NCBI GenBank assembly: GCA_028554755.1
Contig: JAPTOF010000032.1
Span: 992,001-1,056,000 of the forward strand
Origin: Cordia subcordata
Lineage: Eukaryota; Streptophyta; Magnoliopsida; Boraginales; Cordiaceae
DNA length: 64,000 bases
Reading direction: 5' to 3'
This document shows, piece by piece, positions 22,690-35,752 of the stretch (its first letter is position 1; the number at the start of each line of letters is the position of its first letter). The position numbers were made by a program, and so were the translations under genes. A model generated the notes under the pieces. The model saw only the letters and a program-made list of their open reading frames with translations. It was not told the DNA's origin and searched no databases.

Positions 22690-25390
22690 AAATTCTATTT
22701 GAATATTTCGATCCCCACGATGAGTTCAAGACACGATGGTGGTCCAAGAGAAATGGTCGATACCTTAGCCATCTCTCTCTTTGATAATCATATAACCGAT
22801 AGTAAATCCATCGATTTACTAGTCCTTGAGGTTGATCCGCCAATAGGAGGAGAGGATATGATAGAATTCTATCACAACAACCCTGCAGATGGTGGTAACA
22901 CCTATATGGTCGAGGAAGGTATTGTAGAGGAAGAGGACTCAGTGGCTGAAGAGGCCAGAGAACCTTTTGAGCCCTTTAGAGAGAACCCATTCTCAATCAA
23001 GGAATGTAAATAATATACGAATTTATTGAGGCACGCCCAAGAATTATGCTATCAGGTTACCCAATCCAAAAGAATATGCTTGTGCTAGGAAGACAGTGAC
23101 ATCGACTTCTATGAGGATTTCTTTGTCATGGGCCTTAAACTACCGATTTCGAAATTTATCTAGGAGTATCTTAATCACTATGGTTTTGTTCCTAGCCAAT
23201 TATGTTCAAATAGCTAGGAGTCCTCATTAGATGGTTTTCTTACCTTCAGGCAAGTAAGATGCAACCTACTGTCAACCTTTTTAGATACATGTTTCAGTTG
23301 GCTCAAGATCGGGAAAGAGGGTGGCACTACATTGCGGCCAAGAACCATAGGTTCGTCCTCTAAGGAAATCCATATTCCCACAAGGGTTGGCACTACTGAT
23401 ACGTCTTCGCTAGTTCTCATACCCCATGGGTGTGAATACTAAGTGGATCACGTTAAATATTACTTACAGGATCAGGAAAGAACTCAACAAAGCCCCTAAA
23501 CTAACTGTTAGCGAAGAGGAGGCCTTTGACACCCTCAAGGATAAGGGTTAAGGCTCGTTCCTTGATTATCAGACCCTCAAAAAGATTAAGGCTTTGGGAT
23601 GATATCCCGACTTTCTCCTATAGCCAATAGATGGTCAAAATTTTGATCCTTAGGCTTCATTAATTTTGTCCTTAGTGTAGCATGTATTCTTTCTGACTTG
23701 CTATTCTTTCCTTACTCTCATAAGTATGTCTAGTAGGAAAAGACAATTGACCCCTTAACAAGAAGAGATGAGGCGGCAATTGGCTAAATGCTACAACGAT
23801 CAACCTATATGGTTATCGAGCACGCAAGGCTAAATGACACGGGCTGACCGAGTTTTCAAAGATTCTCTTGTAAGGCAGCCTACACAGGGCATTGTTATCA
23901 GGGACGATGCCCGCCCCTCTCGACCTAACCTTAGTCCTAGTCAGATCGACAGAACAAAAGGCTAGCCGAGGTAGGGCCTGAAGATTCTGAAGATGACAGA
24001 CCCCTGTAACGCTGTAGATTAGCTGGTGGATCTCGTTTTGATAGTGTCAAGACTTCTTGCACTATCACTCTTCAGGAAGTGTCGTCTTCTACTCTTGCTT
24101 CTTTGCCACCAACGACTGTTACTGTAGGGGCTCCTTCTTCTTCAGCCCCCACGTACTTGCTACTACTATCTACCATAGCTACAAGGTTGGGATCACGGGA
24201 GGTCCAGATGATTGCACTAAATCTTTTGGGTTGAAATCTCTCTACCCCGATCACTTCCGCCCGCACCCTCAATCTCTTTCATTCACTGGGTACAATTAAC
24301 AGTAGGGTAAGGCTTTCCTTTTTGTATTTACTGCCTTTTCTTTTTCTCTTGTGCTTATCTTTTCATTCTTTTGTCATTTACTTTACTTGTTTATCCCTTT
24401 CTTCCTATATGGGAAAGCTTGTAGGTGAGTTTATTGAGTTGGTTAAGACGACAAGCCATACAATCAACGAGCTCGCCAGCTAATCACTAGATGCCACTGA
24501 GGCCTGCAAGGTTGATAAGCTCAAAGAGGAGGTGAAGTGGCTCAGCATGTCTAGGGAGAATGCTCAAAAGTGCCATCACGAGGAGCTACAATCCTTGAAA
24601 AAGAAATACATTAGGGTGCTGAGGGCTGCAGAGGAAGAAGTAAAGAAAAGAGATGATTGGATTACCACCCTCGGAAAGGTCATCAGCAACTAACGGACAG
24701 TACTTAAGGAGCTCAACAAAAGAGTAGAGAACCTCTAAAAATACAAGGAAGAGGCTACTCAATACATTACTTCGCATAAGAAAAGAAACCTATCCTTCAA
24801 GAAAGAAATAGTACTCTGCCATGGGTTACTTAGTTAGAGGCCAAACTTCACAATGTCCGAGACTTGGCTATTGCAGAGTATAAAGCCTCTGCCGAGTATA
24901 CTTTTGAACTCTTTGAGGAGGCTGCCATTTAATATGAAAGCGACAATGAAGCCGACATTTAAAGAGTCGTTGAGTTGCTTCAAGGTGAATCTCCTCCCCC
25001 CTTGAGTCCTTGGTCGATGCTGTCTTAGATGATATGGTCCCTCTTCCCAATGATGCTATTGTCGAGGATGCTATTCCTAGGGAAATAGTGGCTCCTTCCT
25101 CTACTCTTGCTCCATCTGCCGAGTTGCCCCCAATGTTGCTGATGGAAGATCAGGTAGGGTCTATCCGGATCTCCTATCGAGAGCATTAGAGCCCTCCTTG
25201 GTGGAGTAAAGAGGCCAAGAAGAGGAGGAACTAGTCGTTTCCCTACTGTTATTGATCTAGAAGACGAAGTGAGGGTCGATACTGGAGGTGATAGTGGTAA
25301 CGATTCTGAGAAAGGTGATGATAGAGGTTTGCCTGGGGTTGGTAAATGTGAGGTAGTGGTTCTTGATCACCAGATGGCACCAACGGCTTG
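22690..25390 (+). pseudogene. Extra antisense ORF of the Tat-lineage gypsy element
   Basis: On the strand opposite to gag-pol, frames join to a protein-like track. An acidic N-terminal part is at 22699-23013. It is followed by FYEDFFVMGLKLPISKFI and EYLNHYGFVPSQLCSNS near 23110-23210, and by SLDGFLTFRQVRCNLLSTF, matching the layout of the 'putative gypsy-type transposase' domain (Pfam PF04195) found in plant retroelements. A Ser/Pro-rich linker follows, then a coiled-coil-like Lys/Glu-rich region (24420-24780, KLKEEVKWLSMSRENAQKC) and an acidic tail to about 25390. Many in-frame stops are present. Antisense ORFs in this position are known from Tat-lineage elements; their function is unknown and the domain name does not show transposase activity. 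Confidence 0.7.
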
Positions 25391-25955
25391 ATTGCTTTTT
25401 TATCTTTTATCCTATTGAAATAATATGCAAATTTCTTTTTCTCTTGTATGAACAATTTTAGTTTTTGACTTGTTTAATGATTCATGAATATTTCTGTTGG
25501 TAGTAAATGATGTTTCCTTTATTACTTCTGTCGTTATGTTCCATAGTATATTTGCTTGGCTTAGCTTTTCTTTACTGATTTCACAAAATTATACAATGTA
25601 CTCTTAAGGAGGAGAATTTTCAAAGAGAGCCTGTGAACAGTTAAGCGTCGAATATTGTGTTCTCATTCATTGATAAAATATAATAAATACATATGAGATC
25701 AAGCATAATATTCCCGTAAATGATTAGAATTTTGCACATTCGAGACCAATGTCCTATCGTGTCAAACTAGTTTAAAGATTCTTGGTTGGATCATCTTTAT
25801 AACTCGGTAGGGGCCTTTTCTGTTTTCATCAAGTTTGTTAAGGTTGTTTTTACCAAAGCGGTGCTTTCAAAGCACAAAGTCCCCAAGTTTGATGTCCTCC
25901 GGTTAGACCTTTCCCTCTAGCTAGCGTTTTAAAGCATCTTTTGTAGCTTCATTTC
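25391..25955. other. Spacer between gypsy pol and the antisense ORF
   Basis: AT-rich at 25400-25730. The part from about 25760 to 25950 still reads like the end of pol on the minus strand (chromodomain-less C-terminal region), with stops. Confidence 0.45.
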
Positions 25956-28900
25956 TTACCTGGGCATATCTTCTTGTACTTTATCAAGCAATTCCAACTG
26001 AATCCTTAGGACTTCATCATTTTTTGCCTCTGTAAAGTATTTGACCCGCAATGTTAAGGATAAGATTTCTATCAGTGCCACTGCTTCTGATCCATAAACC
26101 ATTTTGAATTGAGTCTCATTGATACTACTATGTACGATTGTTGGATAAGCCCATAGAACTTCAAGCAGTACGTCAGCCATAAACACTTGGCACCCTCAAG
26201 TTTTGTCTCCAACCATTAATAATGGTACGGTTAGATACTTCTACTTGTCCATTAGTTTAAGGGTGTGCTACTGCAGAGAATTGAGGTCAATTTTTAGTTC
26301 CGTCACACGTTCCCAAAAATATTTTGAGTCAAACTACCTCCCATGGTCAGTGATTATGCTTCCTGGGACCCCGAACCTGCATATTATATTTCTCCATATA
26401 AAATTTCAGGCCACTCTGTCAGTTATGGTTCCCACAGCTTCGGCTTCTACCCATTTAGTGAAATAGTCAATCGCTATAAATGCAAATTTCTTCTAGACTT
26501 TTCTTGATAGGTAGGGGACTGATAACATCAAGTCCCCACTTTGCAAATGGCCAGGGACTCTTTATCAGATTCGGGACACAATGCGCAACATGTTATATTT
26601 TGACATTCTTCTAACATCAAATTGCATTTCTCAATGACATCTTTAGCAGTTCTCCAAATATTAGGCCAATAGTACCCTTGCCTAATGGTTTTCTGGGCCA
26701 ATACCCTAACTTGAGAGTGATTTCCACATATACCTTTGTGCATTTCCTTGATAATGAATTCCCCTTCAAAATTACCTATACATTTCAGAAGAGGTCCCCC
26801 GATAGTGCATTTGTACAATTGATCCTCGAAGATGAGGAATTGTGATAACCTATTCATCACTTTTGAGGCCTCACGTTCATTGTTTGGTAATACGCCATGC
26901 TGTAAATATGGTATTATAGAGCTTCTCCAATCTGTCTCATCAGTGATACTAATGAGCAAGATGCTGACTGCGAGACCCATTAGTTTGTCAAGATTGATGA
27001 CTTCTTCTTCTTGGAAACTGATGCTATTTTGGACAAAGCATCAGCTTGAACATTGCCAGCCCTTGGGATTTGCTGAAATGTGAATTCTTCAAAGGATGCT
27101 ATTGCCTCACTCACGTGTTTTTAATAAGCCTTCATCTTGCTATCTTTGGCTTTGTAATTTCCATTAGTTTGCCCTTCTGTCGATTGAGAGTCGTTATATG
27201 CTTTAACTATTCATGCCCTTAACTCCTTGAGCAGTCTTATCCCAGATATTAATGCCTCATATTCTACTTCACTGTTGGTTACCTTAAATTCAAACTTTAT
27301 TGCGTACTTCAGTTAAGATCTATCAAGCTTTCCAATTACAATTCCTACACCTGATCCCATTTTACTTACTGCGCCATAAATTTATAAACTCCATTCTCTA
27401 ACCACTTACTCTATCAGTTGTGTGCATTCGACCACGAAATCGGTGAGGGCCTGTACTTTAATTGTGGTCCTTGATTAATAAGTAATGTGGTATTGACTTA
27501 GCTCTATAGACCATTTCAATAATCGTCTCGATTACTTTGGCTTATGTAAAACCTGGCACAAAGACTAGTCGATCATCACCGTTATCGAATGTGCTTCAAA
27601 GTAGGGTTTAAATTTCTGAGCCAACATTAATAATGCAAGCACTGACTTTTCCAGGCTACTATATCTTAGCTCTGCTCCCTTCGGTGTCTTATTAATGTAA
27701 TACATTGGCCTCTGGCCTTCGTTGATGTTTCTAATTAGAACAACTGCTACTATAAGATTGGAATTGAACAGATAAAAGAGCAGTGTCTCTCCTTCTTCGG
27801 GTTTGGCAAGAATTGGTAGTTGTGTTAGATAGGACTTAATCCCTTCGAATATGTCTTGGCATTCAGGTGTCCATTTGAAATCCTTCGGGTTTCAGAGAAT
27901 TTTAAAGAACGGAGCGTAGCAATCCACCGATCTGGACATAAATCTACTTAAGGTCGTGACTTTACCGAAAAGTGACTGTGCATCATGTACAGTCTTTGGG
28001 GGCTCGAGATTGAGTATGGCCTCAATCTTCTCAAGGTGAGCCTCGATACCTCAGTGTGTTACCATGAACCCCAAGAATTTCCCACTTTTACCCCGAAGGC
28101 GTGCTTATCTATGTTTAATTTGATCCTGAACTTTATCATTGTTCGGAAGGATTCAGTTAGGTCAGACACATGGTCCGATGCTTTTTGCTCTTGATGAGCA
28201 TGTCGTCAATGTAGACTTCCATGTTTCGCCCTATTTGGTCTTTAAATACCATATTCACCATGCGCTGATATATGGCCCCATATTTTTCAACCCAAAAGGC
28301 ATGGCTTTGTAGCAAATAAGTCCTCGGTTGGTAAAGAAAGCAATATGTGGCTAATCGGTAAGTGTTATCTTTATCTGATTGTAGCCTAAAAAGGCATCCA
28401 TAAATGATAGTATCTCAAATCCTACAATTGAATCAACCAATTAGTCAATTCTTGGTAGAGGGAAACTGTTCTTTAGACAAGCTTTATTTAGGTTAGTGAA
28501 GTCTACATCGAGTCTCCACCTCCTGTTAGCCTTTTTAACCATCACCACATTGAAGACCCATGTCGGGTATTTTATCTCCTGAATGTGGCCTACCTTTAGT
28601 AATTTTTCTAGATCGCTTGATTCTTTTCTGCACCAAAGGTTCATCGTTGTTGTTGGACTGACCTAAAGAGAGGTAAATGTTTAGCCTTTGCTCGATGATT
28701 TTTGGGTCTATCCTTTTCATATCAGAAAAGTCCCAAGCAAATATATCAAAATATAAAGTTAGAAATTTGATGATACCTTGTCGAACTTCTTCTGCTTGTT
28801 CTGATCTGACATAAACTTTCTTATCAGGCTTTCCGATTTGAATGAGGTCAAGCTTTTTAGCGGGGCTTCCCCTCTTGGGATCTTCTTTTAACAATTCTAT

Positions 28901-29524
28901 CATAATGTTCTCGAGCTTCTTCTGGTCTTTCTTTGGTTTTAGTGCTGCTACCTGACATAATCTGGCGTTATGTTGGTTTTCTCTTACTATGATCACTCCG
29001 TCCCTAGTTGGGAACTTTATCATTTGATGATAGGTGAATACAATGGCTCCCAAGTGGTTTAATGTAACTCACCCGATAATCCCATTGATGGTGCTCGAAC
29101 AATTTACCACTACAAACACGGACTAGAAGTAGACGTATCAACTTCAATCTCTAATGTTGAGAAGTAGGTTGTCCACCCCTTTAGCCCATACTTCATTACT
29201 AGAAAACCCTATGAGCTCATGATTTAAAGGTGTGAAGATAGACTGATCCAGCTTCAAATGTTCAAATGCTTCATAATATAGCATGTTTGCAGTACTACCC
29301 GTATCCACCAGTATCCTATGAACTTTATAGTTAGCCGAAATAATTGTAATGACAAGAAGATTGTTATGGTTTATTGATAATCCCATTAGGTCCTTGCTGG
29401 TGAAGGTTACATCTTCCATCCTTCTCATTTTGTTTGTAGGAGTGGCCTGCAAAAAGCAGACATAAATCTTTCTTTTTGTGGCGAAATCTCCTCTAGCAAC
29501 TAGTCCTCCCTTTATAATATCCAT
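25956..29524 (-). pseudogene. Gypsy pol: protease, RT, RNase H, integrase
   Basis: Order on the minus strand: protease near 29330 with RILVDTGSTANMLYYEAF (catalytic DTG intact); reverse transcriptase from about 28640 (WVFNVVMVKKANRRWRLDVD, MPFGLKN near 28300, and the active-site box YIDDMLIKSKKH near 28215, both Asp intact); an RNase H region about 27900-27050 with shifts; integrase from about 26980 with the N-terminal zinc region (CGNHSQVRVLAQKTIRQGYYWPN) and a core interrupted by many stops down to 25956. A frame of 172 codons without a stop survives at 29053-28535 between protease and RT. Domain order PR-RT-RH-INT is that of Ty3/gypsy. It is non-functional because of multiple stops and frameshifts, although single active-site boxes are preserved. 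Confidence 0.85.
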
Positions 29525-29529
29525 TATGC

Positions 29530-30902
29530 TGAGGACCTTTTTTCCTTTCCTAGGGTTGCTTGGTTATTTCTCCTGAGCAGCTCTCTGCCGTTTCACATAT
29601 TGTGTCAACTTTCCCTTCCTGATAAGGGATTCAGCCTCATCCTTTAGATTTTGACACTCATTGATAGTGTGGCCATGGTCCCTGTAAAAGTGGCAATATT
29701 TACTTTTATCCCTCTTGTCAGGATTTCCTTTCATCCTTTCCGGCCATTTCACATTTCCCTGACACTTTATGGTAACTAGAATATCTAATCAGGATACGTT
29801 CAAAGGTGTATAAACGTTAAAACATCTCCTAAAGAATTCTGGATTCTCTTTTCTCTTCGTCAATTCACTCTAATCTTGATGTAGCTCCAGCTGCTTCTGC
29901 TTCCCATTTTCTTTCTCATTTTCATACTCCCTATCCCGCTCTCTTTTTGTCAACAATACATCTTTGGCCAAAATGTACTTCTTGAATCTAGCCATGAGAT
30001 CAGTCATCGAAGATAGTTTCTTCTTTGTCAAAGAACTGGATAATTTGTCATCCCTGACACCATGGATGAAAGCCTCCATAGCTATTGGGTACGCCAAATC
30101 AGGTACTCATAGAGTTGCCTCATTAAATTGCATAGCGAATGCCCTCAAAATCTCGTCATTCCTTTGCCTTATTCCAATAACCGAACTGGATGATTGTGGG
30201 GCCTTCTTTCCACTAGCAAGTCGGTTCATGAAGCCTATAGCCAGCACTTTAAAGGAATTGATAGAATGCGGTGGCTAATCATCATACCATGTTCAGGCTA
30301 ATCTGACCAGAGTAATAGAGAAAGCTTTTCATCTTGCGGTATCAGTCACGTTATGGAATAACATTTTATGATTGATGACCGATACGCGGTTGGCAGGGTC
30401 GCCTAAGCTATCGAAGTATGGCAGCTTCGGAATCACAAAGTCCCTTGGCACTGGTTCTCTAATTATTTCCTTTGACAAGGGACTGTTCCTAATTCTTGAA
30501 CATTTATGGTCTATAGAGGCCATGGATTTGGTACAGTTTGTGTGGAGATTGTTAAAGATGGTCTAGAGAAGCTATCTCCTTGGCATAAGGATTCTTCTTT
30601 CATATCCAAAGGGGTATGATGGGTATTTTGTGGTATATAGATGGGAAGTGCAGTGTTTTGTGTTGTTGGGTTTGGAAAGAAAAGGTAAATAGCTGAGTAC
30701 AAAGATGTGTTTATGAGGGAAATATTTGGCTCATGTAGTTTTGAATGTTGGCGAACATATTAGCGATGGCCGTTAGCTGAGCTGGAAAATAAGATGGTAT
30801 AGACATGTTCGTTGGCTGTGTTGGGATATAGGAAGAAGTGAAAGTTGCAAGCTTCATTGGCTTGCTCCAATTGCTCATTTTGTGGCTAAGGGTGATTTCC
30901 AA
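29530..30902 (-). pseudogene. Gypsy gag
   Basis: The readable start is near 30902, following a leader of about 160 bp after the PBS. A Pro-rich N-terminal part leads to the capsid-like core (VPRDFVIPKLPYFDSLGDPA near 30430; MEAFIHGVRDDKLSSSL near 30075). A zinc knuckle near 29690 reads YCHFYRDHGHTINEC, the CX2-X-DHGHX4C type seen in Tat/Athila gags. Stops occur near 30275, 29870 and 29790 and a frameshift near 30110. It continues toward pol without a clear boundary. Confidence 0.75.
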
Positions 30903-31046
30903 GAGCTTAGGATCGTGGCCTTCGCAGCGGTTGTTGAGCTAGTCACTATTTGCTGCTTTCTTCCTCATCTCCAGTATGAGGCTCACCAGCGACTTGGCTT
31001 CGAGTTATACCTAGATAGACTCAATGGGAGTACTCGTCGTCGATTT

Positions 31047-31063
31047 CCCACAAACGACACCAA
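31047..31063 (-). other. Primer-binding site of the gypsy element
   Basis: On the minus strand TTGGTGTCGTTTGTGGG begins two bases after the 5' LTR. The form TTGG(T/C)G(T/C)CGT(T/C)TGTGGG is usual in Tat/RIRE2-type elements. Confidence 0.75.
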
Positions 31064-31065
31064 TC

Positions 31066-31481
31066 TGATCCTGTGAAGGACCAAATAATGCTTCTTAATA
31101 AAAATCTCTAGTTCAAGCTATCTGCAAAACTAAAGAAATCTAGGCACCAATGTGGTACTGGCCAAAGGACCTTCGATGCCTAAGTGAGAGTATTTCTTTT
31201 TAGGGGAAAGTTTTATTGAAGAGAGTGGATAAAGTGAATTGGTTATCTTATATAGGATCATGGGGTCTTATTTATAGCTTTTAGGATGGCTGGACATGTG
31301 CCACTTGCATTCTATTTATACTCATTGATTATCGTGTGGTTTAGCCTTATTAATTCACTACGTAGGTGATCAATCAATACCACCTTATCAGCGATATCTG
31401 ATAAGAACCCGAACGCATTTGAGTCGTCCTTGTATTATAAGTTCTCTTATCGGGTCATGGCTATGACCTAACCACTTATCA
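31066..31481 (-). repeat. 5' LTR of the gypsy element
   Basis: 416 bp, homologous to 14351-14785, with the same terminal bases. On the minus strand it starts TGATAAGTGG and ends GGATCA before the PBS. Confidence 0.9.
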
Positions 31482-31486
31482 GTCAT

Positions 31487-34400
31487 AATAGTCCTTTAAT
31501 TCCTTATGAGGATGAGATAATTGAAGATGAATGGCATCATATTGCACTTGTACTACATGATAATCTTTCAAAAATGTTTGAAAAAAACAAGGATTTCAAA
31601 AAGCAAATCAAGATTCTTCAAAATGAAAATGATTCTTTGAAAATTGGAAATGAAAGATTGAAGGAAGAAGTTGATCGATGCTTTTGCAAAATATTTGCTC
31701 ATTGAAGATGAAATTTCTTATTTGAGAAAAGAGAATGAAGATTTGAAAAAGGTTGTTAAAAAGTTTGCAAGAGGAAAATAAACACTTGATTTTTTACTTG
31801 GTTCGCAACAAAAAAACTTTTGGAAAAGAAGGAGTTGACTTTGATCCATCATCATCAAAAGTTTTTCGTAAAAGAACTTTTATCAAAAGTTTCTCTAGTA
31901 GCAATGCATCTACATCTTATGTGAGACATGATTTTAAAGTTGTGAACAAATGTCATTCTCATGTCATGTGTACTTATTATGAAAAGAAAAGTCATACCTC
32001 CACTAAATGCAAAGTAAAAAAATTATGCGAAGTGGAACTCTTGTGCTTGAATGAGAAAGGCTAAAATGGGCAATAAAGGGAGCTAACTCTCAAGGACCCA
32101 ATGGAAGTTGAGTATTTAAACCCAAATGATTGCTTTGACTATAGAAAAATAAGTTTGGCACTCAATAGATATTGGATAATGGGTGCTTCAAGAATATGAT
32201 GCAAAATGCTTCATTGATTTGAAGAAAGCAAAAAGTGGTGAAATTACCACCTTTGCTTTAAAAGGAAGAGTACTTGGAAAAGGAAGAATAGGAATCAAAG
32301 GTTCAATTACATCAAACATGTGCTTTATGTAGAAGGTTTGAAATTTAATTTACTTTCAATTAGTCAATTGTACGATAGCAATTTTGATGTAGTATTTAAA
32401 GCCATTGCATGTTGTGTGGTAAAGAATGGTATTGATGTACTTGTTGCCAAACATGTGAGCAACATGTATATTTGTGATTTCTATGATCATGTGTGTCAAA
32501 ATGTGAAGCGCTTGTCTGTTGTTAATGATAATATGTGGCTTTGGCATAGATGCTTAGGATATGCTAGTATGGACTTGCTTATGAACTCAAATAAAAAAGA
32601 ATCTTGTTGATGGTTTGCCCAATGTGAAATATGTGAAAAATACTATGTATGATGCTTGTGAACTTGGTAAACAACATAAAACTAGTTTTAAACCAATCAA
32701 TAGAGTTGTTACTACTAGAGCTTTAAACCTCATCCATATGAATTTATTTGGACCTATGAGTATCGCTAGTCTAGGCGGTGCACGTTATCCCTTTGTAATT
32801 GTTGATGATTATGTTATATACATTTGGGTCATTTTTCTTTCATCAAAAAGTAAAACCTTCAATGAATTTAGATTTTGCGAAAGAGTGCAAAATGAGAAGG
32901 ATTATTTTTTTAAAGGGTATTCGCAGTGATAATGGTAAAGAATTTGTGAATACATGTTTTGATGAACTATGTGAATTATATGGCATTAAGCATACCTTTT
33001 TGGCACCCTGCACACCTCAACAAAATGGGGTTATTGAGAGGAAGAACTGAGCAATGCAAGAAATGGCAAGAGCTATGTTGAATGAACATGGGTTGCTTAT
33101 GTACCTATGGGCAGAAGCAGTTAATACATCTTGTTATGTTCTTAACCATGTGTTGATTAGACCATTTTTGAAGAAAACACCATATGAGCTATGAAATGGA
33201 ATGGAAGGAAGCTAAATATTTCCTACTTCAAAGCATTTGGATTAAAGTGCTATATACTCAATACAAAGGATCAACTTAGCAAGTTTGATTCCAAATCTCG
33301 TGATGGTATCTTTGTTGGGTACTCAACTAAAAGTAAGGCTAATAGAGTATTTATCAAACATGATCGCATTGTTGAAAAATCTATCCATGTGAAATTTGAT
33401 AAAACTAACCCTTTTTAGTCAATAAAGGAAAATGATGTTGTTGTAAGTTAATTGGAACTAATGAAGGAAGATCAAAATGCTACAAATCATCAAGAAAAAA
33501 GTGAAAAGTCTCAAAATGAAGAAGTTGAAAAAGGTCCATCCCTTCAAGAACAAACAAATGAAGCTGATCAAGAAGAAGAGGATGAGAAAATTACAAATGG
33601 ACACAAGAACTTGCCAAGAGCTTGCAAATTTGTGAAAAATCATCTAATTAAGCAAGTGATAGGTGAACCTAGTAAAAAGGTAAGAACTAAAGGTAATGTA
33701 AATAACTTTTGTGAACATCATGCATTCCTATCCCATTTTGAACCCAAATGCATCATTGATGCTTTACATGATAATAATTAGATTATGGCTATGCAAGAAG
33801 AATTGAATCAATTTAAAAGAAAGAAAGTGTGGAAACTTATTGAAAGACCATTGAATCAATCCATATTTGGTACAAAATGTGTGTTTAGAAATAAAGTTGA
33901 TGAAAATGGTGTTATTGGTAGAAATAAAGCCGAAATGGTTGCCCAAGGATACAATCAAGAGGAGGGCATTGGTTGTGATGAGACATATGCACCCGTAGCA
34001 CGACTTGATCTACCCGTAAGCTACTTGCTTTTGCATGCTTCATGGGTTTTAAACTTTATCAAATGGATGTTAAAAGTGCATTTCTAAATAGCTTTATCAA
34101 AGAGGAAGTTTATATTTGAACAACCACCCAATTTTGAAGATTTTCAATTTTCAAATCATGTTTACAAATTGAAAAAGGCTTTATTTGGTTTAAAACAAAC
34201 CCCACATGCATGGTATGAACTTTTAAGTGATTTTCTTGTGCAAAAAGGTTTTGAAAGAAAAAAATCTAATTCCACTTTATTTATTAAGTGTGAAGGCAAT
34301 AATATGCTACTTGTACATATATATGTTGATGATATCATTTTCGGTGCTACTAGCATGTCTTTGTGTGAGAATTTTGCAAAATGTATTTAGTAAGAGTTCG

Positions 34401-35262
34401 AGATAAGTATGATGGGAGAGTTAAATTTCTTTCTCGGGCTACAAATCAAGCAAATGAAAGATGGAATCTTCATCAATCAAACAAAGTACATCAAATAGCT
34501 ACTTAAAAAGTTTGGATTAGAAGATGTGAAAGAGATTGGTACACTTATGAGCCCATCCACGAAGCTTAACAAAGATGAAAAAGGTAAACTAGTTGACAAA
34601 AAGAAATATAAAGGTATGATTGATAGTTTACTTTATCTTACTGCCTTTGGACTGGATATAATGTTTGCCGTATGCTTATGTGCACGATTTCTAATCCCCA
34701 TCGAAGGAATCACATTTAAGTGCTGTGAAAAAGATTTTTCGATATCTAAAAGGCATATCTAACCTTGATTTGTTGTATTCAAAGGAAACATCTACTGAGC
34801 TTATAGGATATTTGAATGTGGACTTTGCTGAATACGAGTAGATAGAAAAAGTACAAGTGAGAGTTGTCAATTTCTTGGACAATCACAAGTTTCTTGGTCA
34901 AGTTGGAAACAAAATAGTGCTGTAACATCTACAATCAAAGTTGAATACATCACCGCAAGTTACTGTGTTGCTCAAATGTTTTGAATGAAACAAAATTTGC
35001 ATGATTACGGTCTTAATTTTGATAATACTCTTATTTATTGTGATAATAATAGTGCTATTAATTTGACTCGTAATCCTTTCTACATTCAAGAACCAAACAT
35101 ATTGAGACTAGATATCATTTTATTTGTGATCATGTGCAAAAGGTGAGATTAGTCTTGAATTTATGAGTATGGATAATCAATTAGCTAATATATTCACAAA
35201 ACCTTTGAATGAAGATAGATTTTGTATGATTAGAAGAAACTTAGGAATGCTTGAACTTGATT
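31487..35262 (+). pseudogene. Copia A: end of gag and pol
   Basis: The first ~200 bases continue the gag frame after the gypsy element and are coiled-coil-like (FEKNKDFKKQIKILQNEND). A degenerate zinc knuckle lies near 31970 (CTYYEKKSHTSTKC, Cys to Tyr). The protease site is hardly readable near 32170. Pre-integrase reads WLWHRCLGYAS near 32545. The integrase core reads IRSDNGKEFVN near 32925 and TPQQNGVIERKN near 33020. Reverse transcriptase spans about 33785-34390, with GLKQTPHAWYE near 34185 and an intact active-site box YVDDIIFGATS near 34325. RNase H spans 34590-35200 and the end reads LANIFTKPLNEDRF. The last stop is at 35262. Stops and shifts every few hundred bases exclude a functional polyprotein. 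Confidence 0.85.
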
Positions 35263-35752
35263 GATTGTGTTTAATGCTTAACACGTGCTTATTTGTGTGA
35301 TCCTACATGTTTTAGTTGAATTGTGTATAAATTGTTGTTGGTTTGAATGAAATTTTACATATATTGGGATGTATTTGTATATGCATTGCATATACATTCA
35401 TGAAAAAGAATTTGAAAAACGCACTTTTGTCATTGAGGGGAGAACCTCCACTCAATCCGGGTAACAAGATAGGCTTTAATAGAAATTTGTTTTTGAAAAA
35501 ACTTCTGTCGAGTGAACCTTTTTTAATCCTCGAGCACTTTACTGTGCCGGGCAACCGACTATGATCTATCCAGAAATAAATTTGGTGCTTTTCAAATTCT
35601 ATTCCAAACCAAACACTATTTATTCCCTCCATACACAACTTTTCTTTCAAAAACCCTTCATTAACTCAAAAATCTTCCCATTAAATTGCATTTTCTCTTG
35701 ATTTTCAACAAACCCACTTCAAAAACTTCATTTTTACTAATTAAAATCATTC
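35263..35752 (+). other. Spacer between copia A pol and its 3' ORF
   Basis: AT-rich; no conserved protein signal on either strand. The short open frames here show no family resemblance. Confidence 0.5.

Larger units (their letters stand above)
14351..31481 (-). mobile_element. Ty3/gypsy element, Tat lineage, nested in copia A gag
   Basis: The LTR pair is 31066-31481 (5') and 14351-14785 (3'), both TGATCC...TTATCA on the + strand and clearly homologous. The PBS is next to the 5' LTR and the PPT next to the 3' LTR. Gag is at 30902-29530 and pol at 29524-25956, both on -, with an opposite-strand extra ORF at 22690-25390 between pol and the 3' LTR. That extra antisense ORF is a recognised feature of Tat-lineage elements. 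Flanks GTCAG (14346-14350) and GTCAT (31482-31486) match at four of five bases, consistent with an aged target duplication. Copia B is inserted in its 3' untranslated part. Confidence 0.85.

Noticed and set aside
24057..24299. Short plus-strand and minus-strand frames in 24.0-25.5 kb as separate genes
   Set aside because: They are pieces or shadows of the decayed antisense ORF of the gypsy element.
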